Assembly: GCF_905373215.1 (NCBI RefSeq)
Contig: NZ_CAJPRT010000007.1
Location: 50,760 to 114,759, forward strand
DNA from: an uncultured Campylobacter sp.
GTDB lineage: Bacteria; Campylobacterota; Campylobacteria; Campylobacterales; Campylobacteraceae
Reading direction: 5' to 3'
DNA length: 64,000 nucleotides
Numbering within the stretch: position 1 is the stretch's first letter; each line of letters starts with the position of its first letter. Positions 1 to 8,744 of this stretch are shown here, in pieces. A program made the position numbers and the translations under genes. The notes under the pieces are model-generated. The model made no database searches. It had not been told where the DNA came from and saw only the letters and a program-made list of their open reading frames with translations.

Positions 1-1394
1 AAATTTCAAGCGGCATCTATAAGGGCAAAAAGCTTTCCCTGCCCGCGCTTTCGAGCACGCGCAGCACGAAAAGCATCGTAAAAGGCTCGTTTTTCGATAC
101 GTGGCGGGCGGAGTTGCGCGGCGCGGTGTTTATCGAGTGCTTCGGCGGTAGCGGCGCGATGGCGCTTGAAGCGCTAAGCAACGGCGCAAAAAACGTTTAT
201 GCGATCGAAAAGGACGCTGCCGCGCATAAGATCATGCGGAAAAATTTCGAGCTTTTCGGGCTCGGCGCAAATGCGATTTTGGGCGATTGCTTCGAGCGAC
301 TGCCCGAAATTTTGCACGATCTGCAAGCGAATATGAATGGATGCTCGGACGCGAATTCGCCAAATTTGAGCGGCAAAAATTTAGACAAAAACCATGCCGC
401 CACCTACCGCAAAAATTTAGACGGCGAAAAAGACGGCTGTCGCAAAAGCTTTAGTGGCGTAGAGCAGGGCGAGAACCCATACTGCGGCACGCAAAGCGGC
501 GTGAAAAATTTGGCTAAATGCGGCATGCGAAGCGGTATATCGGACAGCGCGCAAAATGGCGCGCAAAGCGGCACAAATGGTGATTACGCAGGCGATGAGA
601 GCTTTGGCGGTTGTGCCCAGATTGGCGATTATGCGAGCGCTTCTAGTATAAAATACTGCGTGAATTCGCTAGCCACGGACGCCATGAGCTTTAGCGAAAA
701 GTTTGACGATAACCGCATTTCTCAATACGACGCGAGTGGCACCGAGACCGCTAATCGCAACGTAAATTTAAGCTCAAAATGCGGCGAAAGTTCTAATTTT
801 GACGCAAATCGAGGTACGGGCTTAGGCGCGAGTTGCGAAGAGAAAGAAATTTTAAATTTAGGCGAAAATTTTAGCACTAGTTGCGGAGAAAGTTTATATT
901 CAAGCGCAAATTTCATCTATGATTCAAGAAAAAATTCTGCTGAGAATTCTGACGGCAAATTTAGCCCCAAGTGCAGAGAAAATTCACGCCCAAACGTAAA
1001 TTTAACCCGTGGTTCAGGAAAAAATTTCGCCGCCAACTCCCGTGAAAATTTAGCATGCGGTTTAGGCGAAAGCTCTACCGCAAACGATTTAGGCAAATGT
1101 TCTGCCGCAAATTTTAGCGAAAGCCATGCCGCAAATTCTAGTGAAAATTCCATCTCTGATCCCGCGCGCAGAGTGTTTGTATATCTGGACCCGCCGTTTG
1201 CGATCAGGCAGGGCTTTGGCGAGATTTACGAGCGAGTGCTGGCGCTGATAGCGCGCCTAGGCTCCGTGCAGTGTGAGCTGCTAATCGCGATCGAGCATAT
1301 GAGCGAGCTTGAGCTGCCGCCTAAAATCGGCGATTTCACTCTGCTTAAATTGCGCAAATTCGGCGCTACGACGATGAGTTACTACGCAAAATGA
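1..1394 (+). CDS. rsmD: 16S rRNA (guanine966-N2)-methyltransferase RsmD, 5' end missing, with a large internal insertion
   Basis: The reading frame is open from position 3, so the start lies upstream of the window. The first residues read ISSGIYKGKKL, then KSIVKGSFFDTW, then the SAM-binding motif I segment FIECFGGSGAMALEAL, and later VYLDPPF (codons from about 1176), the catalytic DPPF of RsmD-type N6/N2 methylases. The family methylates G966 of 16S rRNA. A normal RsmD has only a few residues between the GDCFE region and the DPPF strand; here about 277 codons (roughly 336-1167) of Asn/Ser/Ala/Gly/Glu-rich low complexity separate them. The frame stays open throughout, which suggests a functional protein with an expanded loop. 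An internal TTG at 114 is not the start, because conserved residues lie upstream of it. The stop overlaps the next gene in an ATGA. Confidence 0.9.
   Translation, partial: ISSGIYKGKKLSLPALSSTRSTKSIVKGSFFDTWRAELRGAVFIECFGGSGAMALEALSNGAKNVYAIEKDAAAHKIMRKNFELFGLGANAILGDCFERLPEILHDLQANMNGCSDANSPNLSGKNLDKNHAATYRKNLDGEKDGCRKSFSGVEQGENPYCGTQSGVKNLAKCGMRSGISDSAQNGAQSGTNGDYAGDESFGGCAQIGDYASASSIKYCVNSLATDAMSFSEKFDDNRISQYDASGTETANRNVNLSSKCGESSNFDANRGTGLGASCEEKEILNLGENFSTSCGESLYSSANFIYDSRKNSAENSDGKFSPKCRENSRPNVNLTRGSGKNFAANSRENLACGLGESSTANDLGKCSAANFSESHAANSSENSISDPARRVFVYLDPPFAIRQGFGEIYERVLALIARLGSVQCELLIAIEHMSELELPPKIGDFTLLKLRKFGATTMSYYAK
336..1167 (+). repeat. In-frame low-complexity insertion inside rsmD
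   Basis: About 830 bp of degenerate repetitive DNA in which short words such as GAAAATTTTAGC, GCAAATTTT and AAATTTAGGCGAAA recur every 20-60 bp. It encodes irregular repeats of the type (A/S)NF(S)E(S/N) and CGES. It lies between the GDCFE segment and the DPPF motif. No stop codon interrupts the coding frame. Confidence 0.8.
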
Positions 1395-2179
1395 AAAGCT
1401 TAAAACAAATTTTAGATTATTACGCCGATTTGAAAAATTGCGACGCGGATCTTTTCGGCGCGCCCGATCCGCTGCAGGTCGCAAAGGGACATCGAAACGA
1501 CGTCGTAGCGCTCATCTGCGCGCTGTTTGCTTACGGGAGCGCGGCTCAAATTTTAAAATTCCTCCGCTCGCTTGATTTTTCGCTTTTAGACGGGAGCGAT
1601 GAGCGCATTGGCGCGGAGCTTGCGGGCAAAAAATATAGATTTCAAAGCCCGCGCGACGTCGCTGAAATTTTTATAACTTTAAAGCGGCTTAAAAATAGCC
1701 TTAGCATCGAAGATAGCGTGCTTTGCGGCATGCAAAAAAGCGGACGGATCGAGGATGGGATAAATTTTTTAATCGGCGAGATTTACAGATTAAATCCCTA
1801 CCGCAGCCCGGGATATGAGTTTTTTTTCGGGCGCGGCTTCGCGCAAAGGCCCACGTCGCCGTACAAGCGCTACAATCTTTTCCTGCGCTGGGCGGTGCGC
1901 GACAGCGACATCGATCTGGGGCTGTATAGAAAGATCGAAAAATCGCGCCTCCTCATCCCGCTCGATACCCATACGCATAAAGTTTCGCTTAAGCTTGGGC
2001 TGATCGATCGCAAGAGTTACGATTTTGAGGCGGTTTTGCAGCTTACACAAAGCTTAAGGCACTTCGATCCGAGCGATCCCATCAAATACGACTTCGCGCT
2101 GTATCGCCTCGGACAGAGCGGCGAGATAGATAAAATTTTGCCCGAACTAAGCGCGAGTTTAGATAAAACTGCGAAGTAA
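1391..2179 (+). CDS. TIGR02757 (DUF2400) family protein
   Basis: 262 residues, the usual size of this family. Recognisable segments are the N-terminal YADLKN(C), DPLQVAKGHRND followed by ALFAYGSAAQILKFL, the central SPYKRYNLFLRWAVR, and the C-terminal LIPLDTHTHKVSLKLG followed by DPSDPIKYDFALYRLGQ. The DTHTH and RWAVR motifs are typical of TIGR02757. The family's function is not established; it shows distant similarity to helix-hairpin-helix DNA glycosylases. The start ATG overlaps the rsmD stop (ATGA), so the two are probably translationally coupled. No terminator is obvious behind it. Confidence 0.9.
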   Translation: MKSLKQILDYYADLKNCDADLFGAPDPLQVAKGHRNDVVALICALFAYGSAAQILKFLRSLDFSLLDGSDERIGAELAGKKYRFQSPRDVAEIFITLKRLKNSLSIEDSVLCGMQKSGRIEDGINFLIGEIYRLNPYRSPGYEFFFGRGFAQRPTSPYKRYNLFLRWAVRDSDIDLGLYRKIEKSRLLIPLDTHTHKVSLKLGLIDRKSYDFEAVLQLTQSLRHFDPSDPIKYDFALYRLGQSGEIDKILPELSASLDKTAK

Positions 2180-2710
2180 GTCGGCGGAATTTCTCGGTAC
2201 GCGTGATGAAATTTTATGAAGTTTTAGTGCGGGTGTGCGGCGGAATTTTGCGCTGTGCTGCCGCATAAGTGGAGCTGGCTTTATGGATTTTGCCGCGCGC
2301 CTTAAGTACAACGCGCCGAAATTTCATAAAATTTTAGCAAGAGATCGCTTCATAAAATTCTGCAAATTTCACGGAGAGCCGCGCGAAATTTATAGGGCTA
2401 TCTTGTAGAATTTGGGTAAAATTCCGTCGCTTTGCGTTATTAAAATTTTACGAAATTTTGCAGCTCGCGCACGACGCGATAAATTGCATGGAGCTAAAAT
2501 GGCAATCGCGCGACAAATTTCGTAAAATTTAAGCGGGAGCCGTGCAGCAAAATCCGATATAATTCCGCGAAATTTTATAGGATTTCACGAAATTCTAGCA
2601 GGCGCTCGTATGCACTTTGCGGCGCATGAGCAGTTTTACGATCGTAATTGCGCGGAATTTTTCGCAGACACTCGCGGGTGCCGTCTGCGTAATTTGAGAA
2701 AAGGACAAAA
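2180..2710. other. Gene-free stretch with AAATTT-rich degenerate repeats
   Basis: 531 bp without a convincing gene. It consists of words such as GCGAAATTTTATA, CATAAAATTTTAGC and GCGGAATTTTGC repeated at irregular spacing. A TATAAT (2558-2563) near its end could serve the exporter downstream. Confidence 0.6.
2558..2563 (+). promoter_or_regulatory. Candidate -10 box for the TauE/SafE gene
   Basis: TATAAT preceded by CCGA, about 148 bp upstream of the start codon at 2711. No clear -35 box is seen; the -35 is generally weak in Campylobacter. Confidence 0.35.
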
Positions 2711-3472
2711 ATGGAGCTTGAGCTTTGGCAGTTCGTGGTGCTTTTTGCGGCAGCGTTTTTCGGCGGATTTATCGACTCGATCGCGGGCGGCGGCGGGCTG
2801 ATCTCGCTGCCTGCGCTGCTTGCCGTGGGCGTTCCGCCGCATGTAGCGATCGCCACAAATAGATTTCAAGGCAGTTTCGGAAGCTTCACCGCCGCTTTAA
2901 ATTTCATCCGCAAGGGCTACGTCGATGCGGCGGAGATCCTGCGCGGCGTGATTTTTACGTTCGTAGGCGGGCTAGTCGGCGCTTATGTCCTGCTTCTAAT
3001 CGATGCGAAATTCCTAAACTACCTCATTCCGATCCTGCTGCTGGCGCTTTTCTTTTATATGATTTTTTCGCCAAACCTAGGCGAAGCGCCCGCAAGACCT
3101 AAGATGTCAAAAAATAGCTTTTACGCGATTTTTGGGCTTGTTTTGGGGTTTTATGATGGGTTTTTCGGTCCCGGTACAGGCTCGTTTTGGACGTTTGCGC
3201 TCGCAGGAATTTTGGGGCTTTATATGAAAAAGGCGGTCGCATACACGAAGGTTTTAAATTTCACCTCAAACATCGTCTCTTTAGGCGTTTTTATCATCGG
3301 CGGGCAAATTTTATGGCTCGTCGGAGCGGTGATGGCGGTCGGGCAGATCGCGGGCAGCTTCGCAGGCTCAAGCCTAGTAATGCGATGCGACGTAAAATTC
3401 GTGCGCAAGATGCTTCTGTTCGTCGTTGCCGCGACGATTTTAAAGCTGCTTTATGGACTGATTGCAAATTGA
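2711..3472 (+). CDS. Sulfite exporter TauE/SafE family membrane protein
   Basis: 253 residues, strongly hydrophobic with about eight predicted membrane segments. Family signatures are the N-terminal FFGGFIDSIAGGGGLISLPALL (about residues 15-37) and the second-half repeat GFYDGFFGPGTGSF (about 145-158). The family exports small sulfur-containing or organic anions across the inner membrane; the substrate here cannot be told from sequence. AAAGG precedes the ATG at a normal distance. It stands alone, with gene-poor DNA on both sides. Confidence 0.9.
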   Translation: MELELWQFVVLFAAAFFGGFIDSIAGGGGLISLPALLAVGVPPHVAIATNRFQGSFGSFTAALNFIRKGYVDAAEILRGVIFTFVGGLVGAYVLLLIDAKFLNYLIPILLLALFFYMIFSPNLGEAPARPKMSKNSFYAIFGLVLGFYDGFFGPGTGSFWTFALAGILGLYMKKAVAYTKVLNFTSNIVSLGVFIIGGQILWLVGAVMAVGQIAGSFAGSSLVMRCDVKFVRKMLLFVVAATILKLLYGLIAN

Positions 3473-4829
3473 TTACAGACCGGTTGAGGGCCGATCTCAG
3501 GCTAATTTCAAGCTAAAATCATAGAATTTTATACAGGATTTCGTATAAAATTTCGCGTAAAATTTTATGAGCTCTCGCTGATATGCTACGGCAGCGTCGA
3601 TCTTACCGTAGCATTACACAGATTACACTGCGACGGAGCCGACTTTGCTACCGCGACAGCGCCGATCTTGCCGCCTCGATGGTGCTTAGTTTACTGCTGC
3701 GGCGTCGATTTTGCCGCAGTGTTGCGCCGAACTTACTGCGACACTGCCAATTTACTACTGCAGCGTCGATTATATCGTAGCTTCGCGCTGATCTTGTCGC
3801 GACTACGCTAATTTCCCGCTGCTGCGATGTTGATTCTATTGCCGTTGCGTCGGAGGTCTCGCTTGTCGCGAGGTCTTTGATTTTATTTTTTCGATATCGC
3901 TGATTTTGCTCCGCTACATCGACTACTTCGTTGCCGCGCTTGTTACTGCGAGGATTTTAATTGCATTGCGCGGTGTCGCACTGATTTTTTTATGACGGCG
4001 CTGTTCTTTCTGCTGCGATGGTGGCGATTTTGGCGTTGCTTTTACCGCCCCGTCGCCCGTATCACTACCGTGGGGAGCTTGATTTTGCTGTCGCGACATT
4101 GATGGTCTTGATGGTGCAAAGATTTGATTTGCTGCACAACGATGCCGATAAAGTTTCGTCCATTCGCATCGGTTAAATTTAGCCACACTGCCCGTATCTA
4201 TTTCGTCGTATCGCCATGCATTCATGCGGTCTGTCCGCCGCCGATAGAGTCGTCGTATTGCCGAGCGCGCGGCGTTATCATGCCCGCATTGATGAAATTA
4301 ATCGGATACCGTCGCGCACGCCTCTTTCCAGCTTACTCGCTTTTTAAAATACACGCCACCGTTAGCGAGCTGTTTTGCTCGCCCTGCGCTCGTGCCGACA
4401 GTTCAACCATTTGCTATGCAGATTCGCCGCCGTGCCCGTATAGATTAAATTTAGTCGCACTTTCACGCGCTGTTTTCTGCGCCCGTCAGCTTTTTAAATT
4501 TTGCCGTTTCGCCGCCACGGCTTGTTATTTCGCGCTAGCTTCTCGCATATTGTCCGCTGTATTTGTGCGATAAATTTAACCGTATTGCCGCACCTACCGT
4601 TTCACTCTGATATCGTAGGCGAAATTTTGCCTATCCATGCCATTTAAATTTGTCGCATTACTGCGTATCTGTTTCGCTTCGCCCGCCGAAATTTACCCGC
4701 CTCTTGCCGCCAATTAAATTTCCTCACACCCGCCACACTCGCAATCTCGCTCGCAAAATTCCGCCGCCTAAAGCAATGCTAAAATATTTTGCGATAAAAT
4801 GGGCGAAATTTTTTACAAAGGATTTTTCT
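3473..4829. repeat. 1.35 kb gene-free region of degenerate repeats
   Basis: No ORF in this region looks like a protein; all translations are Arg/Ser/Cys-rich with no family resemblance. From about 3584 to 3800 a core GCGTCGAT(C/T) or GCGCCGAT recurs at about 40-80 bp. Some copies sit in hairpins: TGCTACGG at 3584-3591 pairs with CCGTAGCA at 3606-3613, and CTGCGGC at 3697-3703 pairs with GCCGCAG at 3713-3719. From about 4170 a second theme recurs: TTAAATTTAGYCGCACT and variants near 4171, 4444, 4572 and 4645, some followed by CGTATCT-TTTCG. Confidence 0.65.
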
Positions 4830-5207
4830 ATGCAGATTATCTCGACTCCCGATGCGGCGCAGGCCATCGGACCGTACTCCCAGGCGATCAAGGCGGGCGG
4901 GCTCATCTTTACCTCGGGGCAGATCGCGCTTAAGCCCGACGGCGAGTTTGTCGCGGGCGGCGTGGAGGCGCAGGCAAGGCAGGTTTTGCAAAACCTCGCC
5001 GCGATCCTGAAAGAGGCGGGCGCGACGCTGCAAGATGCCGTCAAAACGACGATTTTTCTGGCCGATATGGGCGATTTTGCCGCGGTGAACGAGATATACG
5101 CAGCGGCGTTCGGCGAGCACAAGCCGGCTCGCAGCACGGTGCAGGTCGCCAAACTCCCCAAGGGGGCGCTTGTGGAGATCGAAGTAATAGCGCTGGCTAG
5201 GGCTTAG
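4830..5207 (+). CDS. ridA: RidA family enamine/imine deaminase
   Basis: 125 residues, the family norm. It begins MQIISTPDAAQAIGPYSQAI and carries the RidA signatures GPYSQAI, FTSGQI, and the C-terminal segment (about residues 95-120) with the conserved Arg in PARSTVQVAKLPKGALVEIE. RidA hydrolyses reactive 2-aminoacrylate-type enamines released by PLP enzymes, giving 2-ketoacids and ammonia, in the cytosol. The start at 4830 is chosen over an upstream in-frame start at 4650 because the family starts here and AAAGGA lies at 4817-4822. The upstream extension is low-complexity. Confidence 0.95.
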   Translation: MQIISTPDAAQAIGPYSQAIKAGGLIFTSGQIALKPDGEFVAGGVEAQARQVLQNLAAILKEAGATLQDAVKTTIFLADMGDFAAVNEIYAAAFGEHKPARSTVQVAKLPKGALVEIEVIALARA

Positions 5208-5423
5208 CGCTAAATTTAGATCGCTAGAACTCTGTCGGTTCGCGTTTGCGGTCAAAATTTATGCGCGGACCGCTTTAAATTTAAGCGGCTCGCTTTAGCC
5301 TTGAAGCTGCGCGAGCTTTTAAATTTAGATTCTCAAAGCCGCGCCAAAGGCCCGCGGGTTCATGCAAACAGCGCGTCTCGGTGCGCTAAGGCATCAAAAT
5401 TTCTCGCTCAAAATAGGATCAAA

Positions 5424-6119
5424 ATGATATAAAAGCTTATTCAAAAATCTAAAAATATCACGGCCGCGGGACGCAGCGACATAGAGCCCGCATGGATTGT
5501 GCAGGCGCAGCGGCGGCTCGGTTTCGCGCTGCCTGCGAACTACAAGCAGGTGCTGCTAAGATACGCTAGCGTGAGCGCGGCGGGGACGGAGCTAAAAACG
5601 ATCGCGCCGCCCGAGTTTGCGGATAGTGCCGACGCCGACATCTGCTACACGTATGAGGTAAATCTAAAAAATGGCCTATTCGCCGCGGACGAGCTCGTAT
5701 TTTTGCAGCTCGAGGACGAGGAGTATTATTTTAAAATTTCGCCCGCAAGCGACATAGCGGACGGCTCGTCTAATACGGCGCGTGGCAAGACGGCGGAGAG
5801 CATGAGCGGCGAAGCCGCGGGTGAGAAGGCGCGCGATACGGTAGCCGACGGTGCGGAAAATAGGGCATCTGGCGACGAAGCGCTCGCGGATAGATCGCTG
5901 GATGCGGCATGTGATATAAATGCCGAAGCAGCAGATGAAACGACGTGCAAAGCTGCAGGCGCGACAATGAGCGAGGCGGCAAGTAGAGCGACGAAAGAGA
6001 TAACGAGCGAGCAGGCAGGCGACGCGCCGTGCGAATACCCCGTATATGTGCGCGACTACGCAGAGGGTGAGGATAGGCTTTTCGCGGACGATTTTTACGG
6101 GTTTTTGGAAAAATTTTAA
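5424..6119 (+). pseudogene. SMI1/KNR4 (SUKH) family protein with a stop at codon 3 and an Ala-rich insertion
   Basis: From GTG 5499 the frame gives 206 residues, but SUKH homology begins earlier. In the same frame, codons from 5433 read KLIQKSKNIT and then PAWIVQAQRRLGFALP, matching the usual W-I-x-x-A-x-x-x-L-G-x-x-LP entry of SMI1/KNR4 proteins. An ATG at 5424 with AGGA at 5414-5417 is the natural start, but codon 3 (5430-5432) is TAA. No ATG, GTG or TTG lies between this stop and 5499. The C-terminus (YPVYVRDYAEGED, then FADDFYGFLE) is typical. Residues about 82-178, counted from 5499, are an Ala/Glu/Thr-rich insertion. SUKH proteins often act as immunity proteins for toxins. Translation from GTG 5499 would lack the conserved start. 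Confidence 0.7.
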
Positions 6120-6152
6120 GACGAAATTTAACGCAAAATCAGGAGAGGCGAA

Positions 6153-7169
6153 ATGGGACTGTTTGACATCTTTAAAAATGATAAATTTGACGTCGACGTG
6201 CGCTCGGACGGCGTTTTTATCGGCGGCGTAAACTGCGAGTTTGATCTAGCTAAGTTTAACGAAGCCTTGGGCCAGCCGCGCGTGATCGATGACGGAGATG
6301 GCAAAAGCCGATATTTTTGGGATGAAGCGGGGATTTTCGCCTTCGTGCGCGCAGACAAGCTCGCAGAACCGAGGCTTTCCGAGATAGTTTTGATGCTTGA
6401 GGTCGCAAAGGGCGTGCAGCACGAGGTTCCGCACAAGCTCTACGGCGGCGCATTCACGCTTGAGGGCAGGCCACCGATTGAGGCCGTGCCGGAGCAGGAG
6501 CTGCGCGGCGCATATATATTTTTGGAGCTTAGCCTAGGCAAATTCGAAGTCTCGCTAGCTCTCGCCGAGGCTGTGCAGGAGCACATAGGTGCGATGGACT
6601 TCGCCGAGCGCTTCGCTAAGCGCGACACCGACGAGATCGCAGACATCGTGCGAGCTGCGAAAATGCCGATAGGGCGCGTCTGCATCAATCAGAAGGCGAA
6701 AAAGGCGAAGCGAAAACCGAGCGATAAATTTAAGCTTCCGCGCGCGGCTGGCGAGACGCTTCTGTTTAAAAATTTCAATTTCAAAATCGCCGTGATGAAC
6801 GAGCTGATGTATGAAAAATCCCTGCTACAGCCCAAATTTGACGTGTTTGAGTACTGCGAAGAGCGAGGCATCGATCCGTACGCGGACTTCGGCGCGCTGC
6901 CGCAAGCCAAAAAGTGGTTCAAGGACTATCCGGTTCCCGCAGATTTGGCGGAGCAGGTGAGCGAGCTATATCTTGACGGCGGAAACGAAATTTACCTACA
7001 AATCGCGCCTGATTGGGACGGCGAAGATGAGCTTTTCGACATTAAAAACATTGACGCCGCCGAGCTTGCGCCCTTCATTAATCTTAAGAAAATCGAGACG
7101 ACCGGCATCGGTATATCGAAAAAGGCGCGAAAAGCCTGCGCGGATGCGGGGATTACGGTAGTCGATTGA
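6153..7169 (+). CDS. DUF6892 domain protein, possible immunity-type protein
   Basis: 338 residues, no signal peptide or membrane segment. The C-terminal half (from about residue 200: FKNFNFKIAVMNELMYEK, then LYLDGGNEIYLQIAPDWDGEDE) matches what I know as DUF6892. The N-terminal half (FDVDVRSDGVFIGG, then YFWDEAGIFAF) looks like the DUF7738-type partner domain. Both are of unknown function and often occur beside SUKH-type genes. It follows the SUKH gene by 33 bp with AGGAG before the ATG, so the two probably share a transcript. A role as an immunity or accessory protein is inference from context only. Confidence 0.7.
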   Translation: MGLFDIFKNDKFDVDVRSDGVFIGGVNCEFDLAKFNEALGQPRVIDDGDGKSRYFWDEAGIFAFVRADKLAEPRLSEIVLMLEVAKGVQHEVPHKLYGGAFTLEGRPPIEAVPEQELRGAYIFLELSLGKFEVSLALAEAVQEHIGAMDFAERFAKRDTDEIADIVRAAKMPIGRVCINQKAKKAKRKPSDKFKLPRAAGETLLFKNFNFKIAVMNELMYEKSLLQPKFDVFEYCEERGIDPYADFGALPQAKKWFKDYPVPADLAEQVSELYLDGGNEIYLQIAPDWDGEDELFDIKNIDAAELAPFINLKKIETTGIGISKKARKACADAGITVVD

Positions 7170-7200
7170 GTGTAGGAACAGACTTTGAGCTATACAGCGC

Positions 7201-7235
7201 GCGGTTTAAAAAGCTGAAGTAGGCTTTTAAACTGC
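7201..7235 (+). terminator. Hairpin behind the DUF6892 gene
   Basis: GCGGTTTAAAAAGC (7201-7214) pairs with GCTTTTAAACTGC (7223-7235) with one bulge and one G-U. There is no T tract after it, so termination is uncertain. Confidence 0.35.
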
Positions 7236-7911
7236 GGTACGCGCTCTTAAAAGGTCGTAATTGTTACCGTGCCGCGCAAAATTCTACTTATAGCGAGCGC
7301 TATGAATGAGCTTTGAAAGGCGCTTGGCGAAGCATCTGACACATCTAATCTGGCGCGCGTTAAAAGCTTAGAGGAAGCCTATTTACAGCGTAAGAGCTGC
7401 GTCGCTGAATACGCTAGATGAGTGCGTCGCGCGAGTAAATAATTTTCTTTTTGGCTTTTATGGAAAATTCACTGCGCAGCAAGTGGGTTAAATTTACCGC
7501 TTTTAAATTTTAAAATTTACAAAGAGCGCGCGCGGCTTTTAATGTGCGATTAAATTTAGACTTCATAGCGGCTTAAATTCTAAGCGCAGTTAAATGCGTT
7601 TTTAATTCTGTTTGTAGCTGTATCATGTCATAAAATAGGGCAAGAGAACAGATCGCGTTTGCGCGCGTGTGGCGCGGATTAAATTAAAATTTCAGCTTTG
7701 AAATTTAGCCCGAATTTAAGGCTCGCACTTAAGAAGTGGTTTTGCGCGCTGATACCGAAAGCCTAGAAGATGTTTTAAATGCTCAAGTCTAGAAAGTATT
7801 TTGCAGGCGGTTCGCAAGAAAGTATTTTTGAAATCCGCACCCAGAGTGTATTAAAACTAACAGAACGCGGTTCTGCTTTGCTGTTCTAAAACGCCGCTTC
7901 GAGGCTAAATT
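7236..7911. other. Gene-free stretch
   Basis: About 676 bp without a supported gene on either strand. It is AAATTT-rich with many in-frame stops in all frames. I see no promoter that can be assigned. Confidence 0.6.
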
Positions 7912-8598
7912 TCATAGCCGCATAAAGCCGTCGTCGTAGCTGCCTTCTAGCTTGCGGCGCATATCCTCGCGCCATTTTGGCGTAAGCGTCGTAAGTAGGT
8001 TAAATTTTGCTAACAGCCCTTCATCGAGGCGATCGCCGTAAAATAGACGGTTAAGCTCCATCACGCTCATCATAGCGGGGTCGCGCTCTACGACGTAGAT
8101 CTCGTCGCCTGCGCGGCACGAGCCAGCCTCCAGCACGCGGTAGTACCAGCCGGTAAGTCCGCTGCGCGCGATCTCCGCCGTCATCTCCGCGTTACCCCAG
8201 CGCATCGAGAGCTTGTAGCAGGGCTTGCGCGGCTGGCTTACTTGTAGCACCAGCGAGCCTATGCGGTGCACATCGCCGATGCAGACGTTTTGCTCGTGTA
8301 ATCCGCTGATCGTGAGGTTTTCGCCCATTGCGCCGTAGGCTAGATTTTTAAGCCCCAAAAATCTCTCCCATGCGGCGTAATTTTGCAGCGAGTTGGCAAA
8401 AATCGCCTTCTCCTCTCCGCCGTGATGCAGCGTGTCAGCTACTGCGTCGCCCTCGAATCCAAGCTCATTCGCGCGCACTTCGCCCGCTCTAGCTTGCTTG
8501 AATATCGCCGTCTCCCAGCGCCTTTTTAGAGGCTGCGTAGCGCGCTCGTCGCCGTAAGTGCGCGGTTGCCCGGTCAGCAATGCCTTTAAAACGGGCAT
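7912..8598 (-). CDS. MOSC domain-containing protein (YiiM-like)
   Basis: 228 residues with the YiiM/MOSC layout: VLKALLTGQPRTYG near the N-terminus, LGFEGDAVADTLHHGGEEKA (about residues 47-66), GENLTISGL, and VQISQ-like VLQVSQPRKPCYKLS holding the conserved Cys (about 145). The C-terminal part has RSGLTGWYYRVLEAG. MOSC proteins bind the molybdenum cofactor through the conserved Cys. YiiM of E. coli reduces N-hydroxylated substrates such as 6-hydroxylaminopurine; that activity here is inferred from the family. GGAGCG precedes the ATG. It stands alone between gene-poor DNA and the symporter. Confidence 0.88.
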   Translation of the reverse strand: MPVLKALLTGQPRTYGDERATQPLKRRWETAIFKQARAGEVRANELGFEGDAVADTLHHGGEEKAIFANSLQNYAAWERFLGLKNLAYGAMGENLTISGLHEQNVCIGDVHRIGSLVLQVSQPRKPCYKLSMRWGNAEMTAEIARSGLTGWYYRVLEAGSCRAGDEIYVVERDPAMMSVMELNRLFYGDRLDEGLLAKFNLLTTLTPKWREDMRRKLEGSYDDGFMRL

Positions 8599-8744
8599 TT
8601 TTCGCTCCTTAAAATTTGCATGCGTTCTCCTTAAATCATAAAATTTAGGCTAGGATTTTAGCTTGAAAAGAATTTTAAAATTCTAAATTTTGCGGCGATT
8701 TTGCGCTAAATTCCAAGCGCGGGCTTGAAATTTAGGGCGCGGCG

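Noticed and set aside
4124..4573. A 149-residue plus-strand ORF in the repetitive region
   Set aside because: Cys/Arg/Ser-rich translation of repeat DNA without any protein-like features.
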